The notes beneath the pieces were generated by a model, which saw nothing but the letters and a program-made list of their open reading frames with translations, did not search any database and had not been told where the DNA came from. The position numbers were made by a program, and so were the translations under genes. 64,000 nucleotides of DNA from Chloroflexota bacterium (lineage in GTDB: Bacteria; Chloroflexota; Anaerolineae; Aggregatilineales; Phototrophicaceae), in the NCBI GenBank assembly GCA_020161935.1, contig JAIUNI010000008.1:62001-126000 (forward strand). The letters are read 5' to 3'. Shown one piece after another: positions 23,271 through 32,162 of the stretch (positions are counted from its first letter, which is position 1; every line of letters begins with the position of its first letter).

Positions 23271-24356
23271 TCACGCCACTACCAGCGAGAGGATCGCCAG
23301 CAGCAGCCCGATCACTGCCGAGACAATCGCCAGCTTGCAGTAGCGTTCGACTTGGTCTTGCATCAGGCTCAACTGTGGGTCAACCTGCCCCTCCGGTCGC
23401 TCGGAGTAACGGTGTTTATAAATCCAGTACAAGGGGAAGTCGAGTATCCACATCACCGCCAGCGCCCAAACCGCATACCCCGCGCCCAACAGGACGAATG
23501 GCGGAAAACGTGAGTCTTTCAGAAACGGCAGCAGCATGAACGCCACCACCGTCGTCCAGATGAACATCAGCAGCGTCTTCACATAACGCAGCACCAACCG
23601 ACGCAGGTAAAGCACATGCCGGACGAGGGACATCTCAGTCATCGCCACTTCTTCGGTCAGCGTCCGGTCGAGCGACCGCGCCAAGCCCAGCGCCGCGTTA
23701 AAACGGTTAACGTTATCCTCGTCATATTGCGCTGGCAGCACCCCCAATCGGTTGAGTTCTGTCACCTGCCGCGACTTTGGGATGATATGCCCCTGTGTAT
23801 TCTTAATAATGGTATCGAAGTAGAGTTCACTGCGTTCCCGACTGAACGGGATCATAAAACCCATCTGCGTCGCGTTATACTGGTAGCGCATCACCTCGGC
23901 CTTCGCGACCGGCGCTTCATCAACGGGCAGCATGATACCGGTCAGCGCGAAAGTCGGGTTCAGCAAATCCTCCGAAAAGCCGGGGGTATAAATCGTAAAG
24001 TAAAAGTGAGTGATGTCCTTCAGCAGCAGGTAAACACCGTACAGCGGGATCGCCATCGACAGGAACAGCGGGTAAAACAAGCATAGATACATGATACCTG
24101 TGAGTACGACCCCCAATGTCCCCAGCGTGGAGAAAGGGTTATTAATCTGCGTCAAAATCACAGCCAGTAAACTGTCGAATGCGTCCTTAAAAAATACGGG
24201 GATCAGCAGCAGCAACCCCGCTCCACCGATGAACGCCGTCGCGACACGGTGCAGCGTCGAAAGCCGAACCTCGCAGCGTTGAATATAAGCACGCATAGCG
24301 TTCCGTTCGGCATCGCTTAAATGGGGCGGTTCCGGGAGTTCCGTCTCGACTGGCAT
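23271..24356 (-). CDS. Multi-pass membrane protein, hypothetical
   Basis: ATG 24356 is used; the adjacent GTG 24359 is possible. The 361-residue protein has an acidic N-terminus, helices at about residues 38-62 (HRVATAFIGGAGLLLLIPVFF), 80-115 (TLGVVLTGIMYLCLFYPLFLSMAIPLYGVYLLL), a long soluble domain (about 120-260) and further helices at 262-285, 290-312 and 340-360. The central part contains RYQYNATQMGFMIPFSRERSELYFDTIIKNTQGHIIPKSR. No domain family was recognised. Overall layout resembles a sensor or scaffold, but this is a guess. Repeat D lies at its 3' edge. Confidence 0.72.
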   Translation of the reverse strand: MPVETELPEPPHLSDAERNAMRAYIQRCEVRLSTLHRVATAFIGGAGLLLLIPVFFKDAFDSLLAVILTQINNPFSTLGTLGVVLTGIMYLCLFYPLFLSMAIPLYGVYLLLKDITHFYFTIYTPGFSEDLLNPTFALTGIMLPVDEAPVAKAEVMRYQYNATQMGFMIPFSRERSELYFDTIIKNTQGHIIPKSRQVTELNRLGVLPAQYDEDNVNRFNAALGLARSLDRTLTEEVAMTEMSLVRHVLYLRRLVLRYVKTLLMFIWTTVVAFMLLPFLKDSRFPPFVLLGAGYAVWALAVMWILDFPLYWIYKHRYSERPEGQVDPQLSLMQDQVERYCKLAIVSAVIGLLLAILSLVVA

Positions 24357-24443
24357 CACAATCGCTTTCTAAGTAAATAAGGGAAACTTGATGGGGAACA
24401 TACCAACACTTAATTGTATACTAATAATACGCAGCTTAGAAAA

Positions 24444-24926
24444 ATGAAGCTCCAAAACATGACATCTGTCACAACTTTCCAATACACTTATCGCATTCAA
24501 GCGCCTGCCGACAAATTATATAAGCACCTGTCAGAACCTACCAACTACATCGGGTTATCACCTTTGATTGTTTCACTAACGGATGTCCAGTGGGATACAA
24601 ATCTCCACGGTCAGCGGTTTGTTCAATATAAATCGGTCGAATTGTTCCGCTTTTTAGGCTTCATACCCTATCGAAACCCATTGGATGTCGTCATGACGCT
24701 GACCATTCCGCATCAGCAAATTGTCTCGGAAGTACAAGCACCGCTAAACGTTCGCGTCATCTTTACCTTCGACCTTGAACAGCAAGATTCGGGAAGCACC
24801 GTTACCGAAACGATTTCCATCCATTCCCCCCTGTGGGCAAAACGGTTCGTCATCAGTCAAGCCAAAGCCGTACAGCAAAACCGCGTACAAGTATTAACCA
24901 GCCGGATGGAAATGAATACAAATTAA
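24444..24926 (+). CDS. SRPBCC (START/polyketide cyclase-like) protein
   Basis: The 160-residue product from ATG 24444 (24459 also possible; neither has a strong ribosome-binding site) has the SRPBCC layout: FQYTYRIQAPADKLYKHLSEPTNYIGLSPLIVSLTDVQWD at the start, a middle of alternating strands, and a long C-terminal helix (LWAKRFVISQAKAVQQNRVQVLTSRM). These helix-grip proteins bind hydrophobic ligands. The gene is richer in A and T than its neighbours. It sits upstream of the histidine kinase by 126 bp on the same strand; a functional link is speculative. Confidence 0.7.
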   Translation: MKLQNMTSVTTFQYTYRIQAPADKLYKHLSEPTNYIGLSPLIVSLTDVQWDTNLHGQRFVQYKSVELFRFLGFIPYRNPLDVVMTLTIPHQQIVSEVQAPLNVRVIFTFDLEQQDSGSTVTETISIHSPLWAKRFVISQAKAVQQNRVQVLTSRMEMNTN

Positions 24927-25052
24927 CACAACCCTTATTTAAACATTTGATATGCTCAAAACTTTTACAACTTTCAAATTGGTTAAGCGAGCGAACTGTA
25001 TTTTTTTATGTTACCATTAATATAACGCCGTAGATACATTTAAAGGATAGGT

Positions 25053-26852
25053 ATGACGCTGCGGAAGAAAACGCTTCTGATTACTGGCTTCATGATCGCG
25101 GGCATGGTCTTGCTGGTTTATATCATCGCGCAGTTGGTCATCCTCCAAAGTTACGTCAAACTGGATAACGATGCCGCTAACCATAATACGCAGCAGGCGA
25201 TTAATGTCTTCACCAGCCGCTTGCAAAGTATGGAAAAAATCATTATCGACTGGGCATTCTGGGACGACACCTATACCTTCGCCGATGGTGAGTATCCTGA
25301 ATTCGTCGAAGATGCCATTTCGGGCGATGCGTTCGTCAGGCTGAACCTGAACATGATGCTGTTCATGAACAAGGCTGGCGAATTGATTAACGCCTCCAGT
25401 TACGATCTCGCCACCGAGCAGGCCGTAGACATCCCGGCTGATGTGATCGACATCCTCACCCACGACCCGCTGCTCACAACAACAGATGAAGAATTCAATA
25501 CCAAGTCCGGGATAGTGGATGTTGGGGGTCAAAAATTGATGGTGGCCTCTGCGCCAATCCTCAAAAGCGACATTCAAGGCCCGCCCAACGGCACAGTCAT
25601 CCTCGGTCGCTACTTGGATGACCAAGAGGTTCACTTGATTGGCGAAACACTCGGTTTGCCAGTTCGCGTGTTCGCCTTCAACGATACCGGCCTGCCGGAA
25701 GACGTTTCAAGAGCCAAAACACAGCTCAGTCAACTCTCGCCGATCTTCGTTCAAACCATTGCCGATAACGAACAGTCCGGTTATGCCATCATTAGCAACA
25801 TGCAGGGCGAACCGGATCTCATTATGCGGATTGACATGCCGCGCAGTGTTTACCAGCAGGGCAAACAAACCCTGTCATACTTCATCATTTTCCTCATTCT
25901 CGTTGGTCTCGGCTTTGGCGTGGCGATCTTGTTCATACTCGAAGCCTCGGTACTCTCGCGTATAGCAGCCCTCAGCCGCAGCGTTGTCGACATTAGCGAA
26001 AGCAGCGACCTGCACAAACGGGTCGTTGAAACCGGCGAAGATGAACTCTCCAGTTTGTCAAAGGTCATCAACAAGCTCTTAAATTCAACCGAGCAATCCC
26101 AAACCGAGCTAAAGCACCGCTTGGAAGAACTCGCGATATTACAAAATCAAAAAGATCGCTTCTTTACCCACGCCGCCCACGAGTTCCGCACCCCGCTGGC
26201 GAACTTCCGCACCCACCTTTATCTCGCCCGCAAGCGCCCCGACCGCGCGGATGAATACCTCGGCGTGCTTGATAAAGTGACCCGGCAGATGACCGAATTG
26301 GTCGAGGATATTTTCGACGTTGCCCGCTACGGGGAACGCAGCATCGAGTTACATGAACTGTTCACATCGCTTGGTCAGTTGCTTAACGACATCAGCACCG
26401 ACCAGCGCCCATTTGCCACGACCAAAGGAATCGAGTGGGAAGAAAACTTCACGACCGAGAAACTCAACGTGATGGTTGATAACGCCCGCATCACCCAAGC
26501 CTTGAGCAAAATCATCAATTACGTCATCAGCTTCACCCCCCCCAACGGCAAACTCAAGCTGGAGCTTACCCGTTCTCAAGATCAAGCGGTTATCCGCATC
26601 GGCAGCAGCAGTATGAACATCCGGCGGGAACAAGCCTCACAGATCTTCCAGCCCTTCTTCCGCACCAGCGAAGGCAGCACCGTCACCACCGGTTTAGGGT
26701 TGACGATTGCGAAGGAAATTGTCGAGCGCCACCACGGGCGTATTCATTTCGAACCCAATGAGGATAAAGGGGGTACTTTTGTCGTTGAACTGCTCCTCAT
26801 GAATGAGGTCGATGCGACAAATAAAGCGCCCCTATTAGAAAGCCAATCATAG
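25053..26852 (+). CDS. CHASE4/HAMP sensor histidine kinase
   Basis: A 599-residue membrane sensor kinase. After a signal-anchor helix (about residues 11-31) comes a CHASE4 ligand domain (about 35-265) with the family mark IDWAFWDDTYTFADG. A second helix lies at about 272-296, then HAMP (RIAALSRSVVDISESSDLHKRV), a HisKA domain with HAAHEFRTPLANF (phospho-acceptor His376) and an HATPase domain. The N-box is weak (KIINYVISFTPPNG), the G1 box DxGxG is missing (RIGSSSMNI at about 515-524), while the G2 box GLGLTIAKEIVERHHGRI is good. Nucleotide binding may be altered. No response regulator is adjacent, so it is an orphan kinase. Confidence 0.92.
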   Translation: MTLRKKTLLITGFMIAGMVLLVYIIAQLVILQSYVKLDNDAANHNTQQAINVFTSRLQSMEKIIIDWAFWDDTYTFADGEYPEFVEDAISGDAFVRLNLNMMLFMNKAGELINASSYDLATEQAVDIPADVIDILTHDPLLTTTDEEFNTKSGIVDVGGQKLMVASAPILKSDIQGPPNGTVILGRYLDDQEVHLIGETLGLPVRVFAFNDTGLPEDVSRAKTQLSQLSPIFVQTIADNEQSGYAIISNMQGEPDLIMRIDMPRSVYQQGKQTLSYFIIFLILVGLGFGVAILFILEASVLSRIAALSRSVVDISESSDLHKRVVETGEDELSSLSKVINKLLNSTEQSQTELKHRLEELAILQNQKDRFFTHAAHEFRTPLANFRTHLYLARKRPDRADEYLGVLDKVTRQMTELVEDIFDVARYGERSIELHELFTSLGQLLNDISTDQRPFATTKGIEWEENFTTEKLNVMVDNARITQALSKIINYVISFTPPNGKLKLELTRSQDQAVIRIGSSSMNIRREQASQIFQPFFRTSEGSTVTTGLGLTIAKEIVERHHGRIHFEPNEDKGGTFVVELLLMNEVDATNKAPLLESQS

Positions 26853-26928
26853 GGGGTAATTCACCATCTATCATTCAACTTACCAGCGACAAGTTCAGCC
26901 ATTATTACAGCAACGGGACCAATAATTG

Positions 26929-27429
26929 ATGTCAACTCAATGGCTTACCAAAACCATTTACGTCGCCCCCTCAAGTATCGACAACGTTGGAATATTTTCC
27001 TTGCGTCCGCTGCGGGCTGGCGAAACCATCTACACCGTGACCGGTAAATTTGTCCGTAATGAGTACTCTGCTGTATTCGCCCTACTTGGGCCGAACTGGA
27101 TTGGGGTCAGCAAAGAATTGTGGCTCGACCCCGACCAATCGAATCCGATGAACTTCATGAACCACTCGTGCGAACCGAATGCCATCGTGACCGAGGGGCT
27201 GAACGTGGTCGCCCTGCGCGATATTCCCGTGCATGAAGAAATCGTGATGGACTACTCGACTACCGAAATTGACCCTTATTGGCAAATGGATTGCCACTGC
27301 GGGCGGGCAACCTGCCGCAAGGCGATCCGCGCGTTTCAATTCTTACCCACCGAACTCCGGCAGCGTTACGAAGGGCAAATGCTCGCAACCCTCGTCGCTG
27401 CTGCACCGCTAACTTCCAAAGTCGGCTAA
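26929..27429 (+). CDS. SET-domain protein (putative protein lysine methyltransferase)
   Basis: The 166-residue protein from ATG 26929 carries a compact SET domain: NVGIFSLRPLRAGETIYTVTGKF, NPMNFMNHSCEPNA (the N-H-S-C pseudoknot motif that binds SAM), and EEIVMDYSTTE (catalytic Tyr). It is followed by a short post-SET cysteine cluster, CHCGRATCR. All SET landmarks are present, so methyltransferase activity is plausible. The protein target in bacteria is unknown. The stop overlaps the convergent CDF transporter's stop by 4 bp. Confidence 0.9.
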   Translation: MSTQWLTKTIYVAPSSIDNVGIFSLRPLRAGETIYTVTGKFVRNEYSAVFALLGPNWIGVSKELWLDPDQSNPMNFMNHSCEPNAIVTEGLNVVALRDIPVHEEIVMDYSTTEIDPYWQMDCHCGRATCRKAIRAFQFLPTELRQRYEGQMLATLVAAAPLTSKVG

Positions 27430-28850
27430 TCGGGCGGTTCGGTATGAATGGTGATGCGTTCCAATAACGGAATCTGCGCCCGCAGCAAGGTTTCGGCGCT
27501 TTCCGCGATCTGGTGCGCCGCCTCAACCGTGATTTGGGCGGGCAGCGTAACGTGCATCGTCAAGGTAAAGCCCATCAGTGTCGGGAATACCTCGAAGTGA
27601 TGCCAATCCGCCTGCGGGAAGTGACTCCGCAAGAGTTCAGCCGCTTGCGTCCGTAACTGCGTCAACTGCTGGCGCTGATCGCCATCGGTGACCGGTACGT
27701 GCGAAGGTGCAGGTTCGATGTGGGTAATCACCTCATCCACTTCCGGTAGATGAGCGCATACATCAGCTTCGAGCTGGCTCACCTGTTGGTGCGCTTCTTC
27801 GAGGGTTTGTCCGGCTGGCACCTCGACGTGCATCTCTAATACTTTCCCCTTTTGCCCTTCCCGCAGGTGAACCTCGTGAGTCGCTAAACCCAGCGCATCC
27901 GCCCGCGCACGGGTGAGCAGTGCGTAATCAATCTCGTCGGTTTCGGCAGGGACAAAGTGAACTTCAACTTCCGCCAAGCCGCTGATCTTCTGTTCAAGTT
28001 CGGCGCGGATCGCACTGCTGATCGCTTGGGTTTGGGCGGCAGTCATCGCGGGCGCGACCTGCACATCAATATCCACCTGTACCGCGTCCAACGAGCCACG
28101 GCTGCGCGCCCGTACTACATGCTCGACACTCGGCAGCGCTTGTACCCACTCAGTAAGCTGTTCCGGGTCAAATGGTGCGGTATCAACTAACACGCGCGTC
28201 GTCCGGCTCAGGACTTCCCACGCGGCCTTGAGGATAAACAGAATGATGACAATCGTCGCGGCGGTATCCGCCCACGACCACTTGAACACCGCTACCAAAC
28301 CCATACTCACCAGAACGGAAATCGTCACGAAAATATCCGAGCGGGTATGGGCGGCATCCGCACTCAGCAGTTCCGAGTTGAGACGGCTGGCAGCGCGGGT
28401 TTCATAGGTGTTCACGAAAATGTTGACGACCAGCGTCGCGACCATCACCCCAAAAGCTAAGGGCGCGATTTCTAACGGCTCGCCCGCGCCTTGCAAACGC
28501 TCGATCACAGTGGAGATCAACTCGAAAGCTGTCAGCAGTAAAAACGCACCGATCAACAGCGCGGCAATCGTTTCGAAGCGCCGGTGACCATAGGGATGAT
28601 CTGCATCTGGTGGGCGGTTGGCAAGGCGATTGGCGAACAGCGCAATCACGTTCGATGAGGCATCCACCAGCGAGTTCACGCCGTCGGCTGAAATCGAGAG
28701 TACACCGCTCCATGCGCCGATGACGATCTTGGATACCGCTACGATAATATTCAGAATGAGAGTGATAACCAGAACCTGCCGGACTTCATCGCGACTTTTC
28801 GATTGAGAGAGTGCATTGACCACGCGCGTTATTAAACCTCCTAACATCAT
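27426..28850 (-). CDS. Cation diffusion facilitator (CDF) transporter with three C-terminal modules
   Basis: A 474-residue CDF-family metal/proton antiporter, much longer than the usual 300 or so. The transmembrane part (about residues 25-220) has the metal-binding motifs in VLSISADGVNSLVDASSN (two Asp on helix II), DHPYGHRRFETIAALLIG and SADAAHTRSDIFVT (His and Asp on helix V), expected for Zn2+, Fe2+ or Mn2+. The rest (about 225-474) reads as three tandem copies of the cytoplasmic ferredoxin-like ZT dimerisation domain, about 80 residues each: DPEQLTEWVQALPSVEHV, ALLTRARADALGLATHEV and QLTQLRTQAAELLRSHFP. The start ATG 28850 has AAAGGGATG upstream. Convergent overlap with the SET gene. Confidence 0.92.
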   Translation of the reverse strand: MMLGGLITRVVNALSQSKSRDEVRQVLVITLILNIIVAVSKIVIGAWSGVLSISADGVNSLVDASSNVIALFANRLANRPPDADHPYGHRRFETIAALLIGAFLLLTAFELISTVIERLQGAGEPLEIAPLAFGVMVATLVVNIFVNTYETRAASRLNSELLSADAAHTRSDIFVTISVLVSMGLVAVFKWSWADTAATIVIILFILKAAWEVLSRTTRVLVDTAPFDPEQLTEWVQALPSVEHVVRARSRGSLDAVQVDIDVQVAPAMTAAQTQAISSAIRAELEQKISGLAEVEVHFVPAETDEIDYALLTRARADALGLATHEVHLREGQKGKVLEMHVEVPAGQTLEEAHQQVSQLEADVCAHLPEVDEVITHIEPAPSHVPVTDGDQRQQLTQLRTQAAELLRSHFPQADWHHFEVFPTLMGFTLTMHVTLPAQITVEAAHQIAESAETLLRAQIPLLERITIHTEPPD

Positions 28851-28982
28851 CCCTTTTATATCCGATCATAAAGTCATTTAGGCTGTTTCGACAATCACGA
28901 ACACGAGAATTAGGCAAGGCTTATCCCCGGTCGCCCCACGCCGAAAACAGGCTTACGACTTAATGCCGTTTCACTTTTAAGG

Positions 28983-28988
28983 TATAAT
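28983..28988 (+). promoter_or_regulatory. TATAAT -10 candidate upstream of the WecA-like gene
   Basis: TATAAT at 28983-28988, 29 bp before ATG 29018. The matching -35 position (TTAATG, 17 bp upstream) is poor, so the promoter is only partly supported. Confidence 0.4.
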
Positions 28989-29017
28989 TCCGTGCGAAAG
29001 GTGGAAGCCTAACTTTT

Positions 29018-30067
29018 ATGGATGCTTTGCAGTTCATTCCTATTCTGGTATTCGGGTTCGCGGCCTCACTTGGGTTAACCCCTGTTTCACGACGAATTGC
29101 CATGCGGTTGGGCGTGGTGGATAAACCTAACCAGCGTAAAATCCACAATGACCATAAGCCGTTGATGGGCGGGCTAGCGATTTACGGTGCGCTCGCGCTG
29201 TCACTGCTCCTGTTTAGCCCACCTCAGCACCTGCGGGAGTTTGGCTTCATTCTCGCCGGAGCCGCCGCGCTCGCGCTGGTTGGCTTGCTCGATGACCGCT
29301 ACAACCTCGGCATTCGCATTCGCCTCGTCGCGATGACCGTCGCCGCGTTGGGCTTGATTGCGGCAGGGATCAGCATCCAGCTTTTCGGTACGCCGTGGAT
29401 TGATATTCCGGTGACGATTTTCTGGGTACTCGCCCTCACCAACGCCACCAACTTCATGGACAATATGGATGGCTTAACGGCTGGTATCAGTGCCATTGCC
29501 GCAGCTTACTTCGTCGTGATTGCCTACTCACAAGAACTCACGCTCGTCACCAGTTTGGCGGCGGCCTTGATGGGCAGCGCGGTGGGTTTCCTCGTGTTCA
29601 ACTTCAACCCTGCCAGCGTTTTTATGGGCGATATGGGCGCGCTGGTGCTGGGCTTTATCCTGTCAGTGCTGGGCATCAAACTCAAGTTCGGGGTGCAGCC
29701 GCTGAATGTGACGTGGATGATCCCGCTGCTGGTACTGGCCGTTCCGCTGTTTGATATTACGCTGGTGGTGATTACCCGCCTGCTTGAAGGGCGTTCCCCT
29801 GCCCAAGCCGGTAAAGATCACACCTCGCACCGCCTGATGAGCATCGGCTTCAGCCAGCGGCAAACGCTGTTCATTCTCTACGGAGCAGCCACGATTTTCG
29901 GGGCAATCGGGTCAATCGTCGGGGCAGCACCGCCAGATATTGCGCTCAAAGTTGGCATCGCCGGATTAGCATTCTTAGCCGGTTTATTCATATTGATGAT
30001 GTGGATACGTCTGCGCTACCAAAAACCCACGCAGCAGCCCACCCCACCGCCATCACCACAGTCTTAG
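29018..30067 (+). CDS. Undecaprenyl-phosphate GlcNAc-1-phosphate transferase (WecA/TagO-like)
   Basis: A 349-residue multi-pass membrane protein of the MraY/WecA/TagO family. It transfers a sugar-1-phosphate from a UDP-sugar to undecaprenyl phosphate, the first step in building a surface polysaccharide. Catalytic motifs are clear: RKIHNDHKPLMGG, LIGLLDDRYNLGIRIRL (Asp-Asp pair), LTNATNFMDNMDGLTAG, FMGDMGALVLGF (Mg2+ Asp) and GKDHTSHRLMSIG (cytoplasmic His loop). About ten hydrophobic segments fit the family. The next gene follows by 9 bp, so this begins the polysaccharide operon 29018-33844. Confidence 0.93.
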   Translation: MDALQFIPILVFGFAASLGLTPVSRRIAMRLGVVDKPNQRKIHNDHKPLMGGLAIYGALALSLLLFSPPQHLREFGFILAGAAALALVGLLDDRYNLGIRIRLVAMTVAALGLIAAGISIQLFGTPWIDIPVTIFWVLALTNATNFMDNMDGLTAGISAIAAAYFVVIAYSQELTLVTSLAAALMGSAVGFLVFNFNPASVFMGDMGALVLGFILSVLGIKLKFGVQPLNVTWMIPLLVLAVPLFDITLVVITRLLEGRSPAQAGKDHTSHRLMSIGFSQRQTLFILYGAATIFGAIGSIVGAAPPDIALKVGIAGLAFLAGLFILMMWIRLRYQKPTQQPTPPPSPQS

Positions 30068-30076
30068 GAAATCAGC

Positions 30077-31015
30077 ATGACCACAACCTATGTCGTGACC
30101 GGGGGCGCAGGATTTATTGGCTCGCACATCGCCGAGCGCTTACTTAGAGAAGGGCATAAAGTCCGCATCGTCGATAACTTCATTACCGGCAAGCGTGACA
30201 ACCTCGCTGCTCTCAAAGGCGACATCGAGTTTCACGAAGTTAGCATTACGGATGTGGATGCGCTGCGACCGATCTTTAAAGGCGTAGATACCATCTTTCA
30301 TCATGCCGCGCTGGCTTCCGTCCCATTGAGCATCGAGAAGCCGCTGCTGACGCACGAACACAACGCCACCGGAACGCTCACCGTCCTGACCGCCGCGAAG
30401 GATGTAGGCGTGCGGCGAGTGGTGTATGCCGCGTCATCCTCAGCTTATGGGAATGATGCATCCGAACAGCAGACCGAAACGACACCACCCAAGCCGATTT
30501 CGCCCTACGGTGTATCCAAGCTGGTCGGCGAGTATTACTGCCAGAGCTTTGCCCACGTTTACAACCTTGAAACGGTTTGTTTGCGCTACTTTAACGTGTT
30601 CGGCACACGCCAAGACCCGACCTCGCAGTACGCGGCAGTGATCCCATTATTCGTCACCAGCATGATCGACGGAAAAGCGCCAACAATTTACGGTGACGGC
30701 CTACAATCACGCGATTTCTGCTTTGTCGAGAATGTGGTTCACGGCAACCTGCTGGCGGCACAGGCTGAACACGCCAACGGGCAGGTTATTAATATCGCAA
30801 CAGGAATGCGGGTCAACCTGCTGGAACTGGTCGCACAGATCAATGCCCATCTTGGAACAAACCTTCGGCCTATCCATGCTGAAGGTCGTACGGGCGATGT
30901 GAAGCACTCGCGGGCGGATGTAAGCAAGGCGAAGACGCTGCTTGGATACGAACCCGTAATCGCCTTTGAGGACGGCCTCAAGCAGACTATCGAGTGGTAT
31001 CAAGGCAGGTCATAA
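30077..31015 (+). CDS. NAD-dependent epimerase (GalE/WbpP-like extended SDR)
   Basis: A 312-residue extended SDR: YVVTGGAGFIGSHIAERLL (NAD loop), VVYAASSSAYGNDASEQQTETTPPKPISPYGVSKLVGEYY (active-site Ser plus Y-x-x-x-K), LRYFNVFGTRQDPTSQYAAVIPLFVTSM and IYGDGLQSRDFCFVENV. This is the pattern of UDP-GlcNAc/UDP-glucose 4-epimerases of the WbpP/GalE2 type. It probably makes a nucleotide sugar for the polysaccharide assembled by the neighbouring glycosyltransferases. It is 9 bp behind the WecA-like gene and 4 bp ahead of the next. Confidence 0.9.
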   Translation: MTTTYVVTGGAGFIGSHIAERLLREGHKVRIVDNFITGKRDNLAALKGDIEFHEVSITDVDALRPIFKGVDTIFHHAALASVPLSIEKPLLTHEHNATGTLTVLTAAKDVGVRRVVYAASSSAYGNDASEQQTETTPPKPISPYGVSKLVGEYYCQSFAHVYNLETVCLRYFNVFGTRQDPTSQYAAVIPLFVTSMIDGKAPTIYGDGLQSRDFCFVENVVHGNLLAAQAEHANGQVINIATGMRVNLLELVAQINAHLGTNLRPIHAEGRTGDVKHSRADVSKAKTLLGYEPVIAFEDGLKQTIEWYQGRS

Positions 31016-31019
31016 ACCT

Positions 31020-32147
31020 ATGCGCGTCGTCCACCTGATGAAAGTCGTGGGTATCGCCGGAGCCGAGCGACACCTTATCACGCTGCTCGGTGGGCTGCGC
31101 GAGAATGGGATTGATGCGCGAATCATCGTACTGGTTACGCCTGATAAGCCCATGCAGGATTATATTCAAGCGCTCGGCGAACGCGGCATTCCAGCGGAGA
31201 CGATAGTCATCCGGCATCATGCAGATGTCCGCCTAATCCAACGGCTGCGTGACAAACTGCTTGAGCTTAAACCCGATATTCTCCACACCCACCTGATCCA
31301 CGCTGATCTCTATGGAACGCTAGCGGCACGCTGGGCAGGCGTACCGGTGGTCATCAGCAGCCGGCACAATGATGATGCGTTCCGCTACCGCAAGCCGGTG
31401 AGGCTGTTCAACCGCTGGTTGTGGGGCAAGACGGATGCCGGAATTGCGATTTCAGACGCTATCGCGCGATTTAGCATTGCGGTTGAAGGAGCAAAACCGG
31501 AGCAAATCCAGCGGGTTCATTACGGCATTGACATCAGCCAAGCCCCGCGTGATCGAACAGCCGCCAAGCGCAGCCTACAAGCCGAACTCAAGTTACCACT
31601 AGATAGCATATTCGTGGGGATGGTGTGCCGGTTGATCGAGCAAAAGGGTGTACGCTACGGGTTGGAAGCCTTCACCGGGATTGCGAACGAATACCCGGCG
31701 GCGCACCTGCTGGTCGTCGGGGACGGCTTGCAGCGGGCGGAACTGGAAGCCCAAGCGAAGGCCGCCGGAATGATGGGGCGAATTCACTTCCTCGGTTGGC
31801 GCAAGGACGCGGCGGCCTTGATGGCAGGGTTAGACATCTTGCTCGCGCCAAGCCTGTGGGAAGGGTTCGGCTTGGTGCTGCTGGAAGCGATGGCGCAGCA
31901 AACCGCGATTATCAGCAGCGATGTAAGCGCGATACCGGAAGTGGTCATTCACCGCGAAACCGGCATCCTCCTCCCACCCCGCGATGTGGAGGGGTTAAAA
32001 GCGGCGCTGCGAGAACTACTGAAGGACGCGGCGCTGCGGCAGCATATGGGGATGATGGGGCGCGACCGATTAGAGTCAACTTTTAATGCAGCGCGTATGG
32101 TCAAGGAGACAATCGCGTTTTATCATACGGTGACGGATGGAATTTAA
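31020..32147 (+). CDS. Glycosyltransferase, GT4-like (GT-B fold)
   Basis: ATG 31020 gives MRVVHLMKVVGIAGAERHL, a typical GT4 start; 375 residues. The N-terminal acceptor half (DILHTHLIHADLYGTLAARWAGVPVVISSRHNDDAF) and C-terminal donor half (VGMVCRLIEQKGVRYGLEAF, LLVVGDGLQRAELE) are present, with the sugar-nucleotide motif EGFGLVLLE (E-x7-E) at about residue 283. It transfers a sugar from a nucleotide donor to a lipid-linked or polysaccharide acceptor in the cytoplasm. It lies in the polysaccharide operon. Confidence 0.92.
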   Translation: MRVVHLMKVVGIAGAERHLITLLGGLRENGIDARIIVLVTPDKPMQDYIQALGERGIPAETIVIRHHADVRLIQRLRDKLLELKPDILHTHLIHADLYGTLAARWAGVPVVISSRHNDDAFRYRKPVRLFNRWLWGKTDAGIAISDAIARFSIAVEGAKPEQIQRVHYGIDISQAPRDRTAAKRSLQAELKLPLDSIFVGMVCRLIEQKGVRYGLEAFTGIANEYPAAHLLVVGDGLQRAELEAQAKAAGMMGRIHFLGWRKDAAALMAGLDILLAPSLWEGFGLVLLEAMAQQTAIISSDVSAIPEVVIHRETGILLPPRDVEGLKAALRELLKDAALRQHMGMMGRDRLESTFNAARMVKETIAFYHTVTDGI

Positions 32148-32162
32148 GGACAGGTTCAGGTT

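Noticed and set aside
28960..29017. Full sigma-70 promoter for the WecA-like gene
   Set aside because: TATAAT is present, but the hexamer 17 bp upstream (TTAATG) is a poor -35, so only a partial call was kept.
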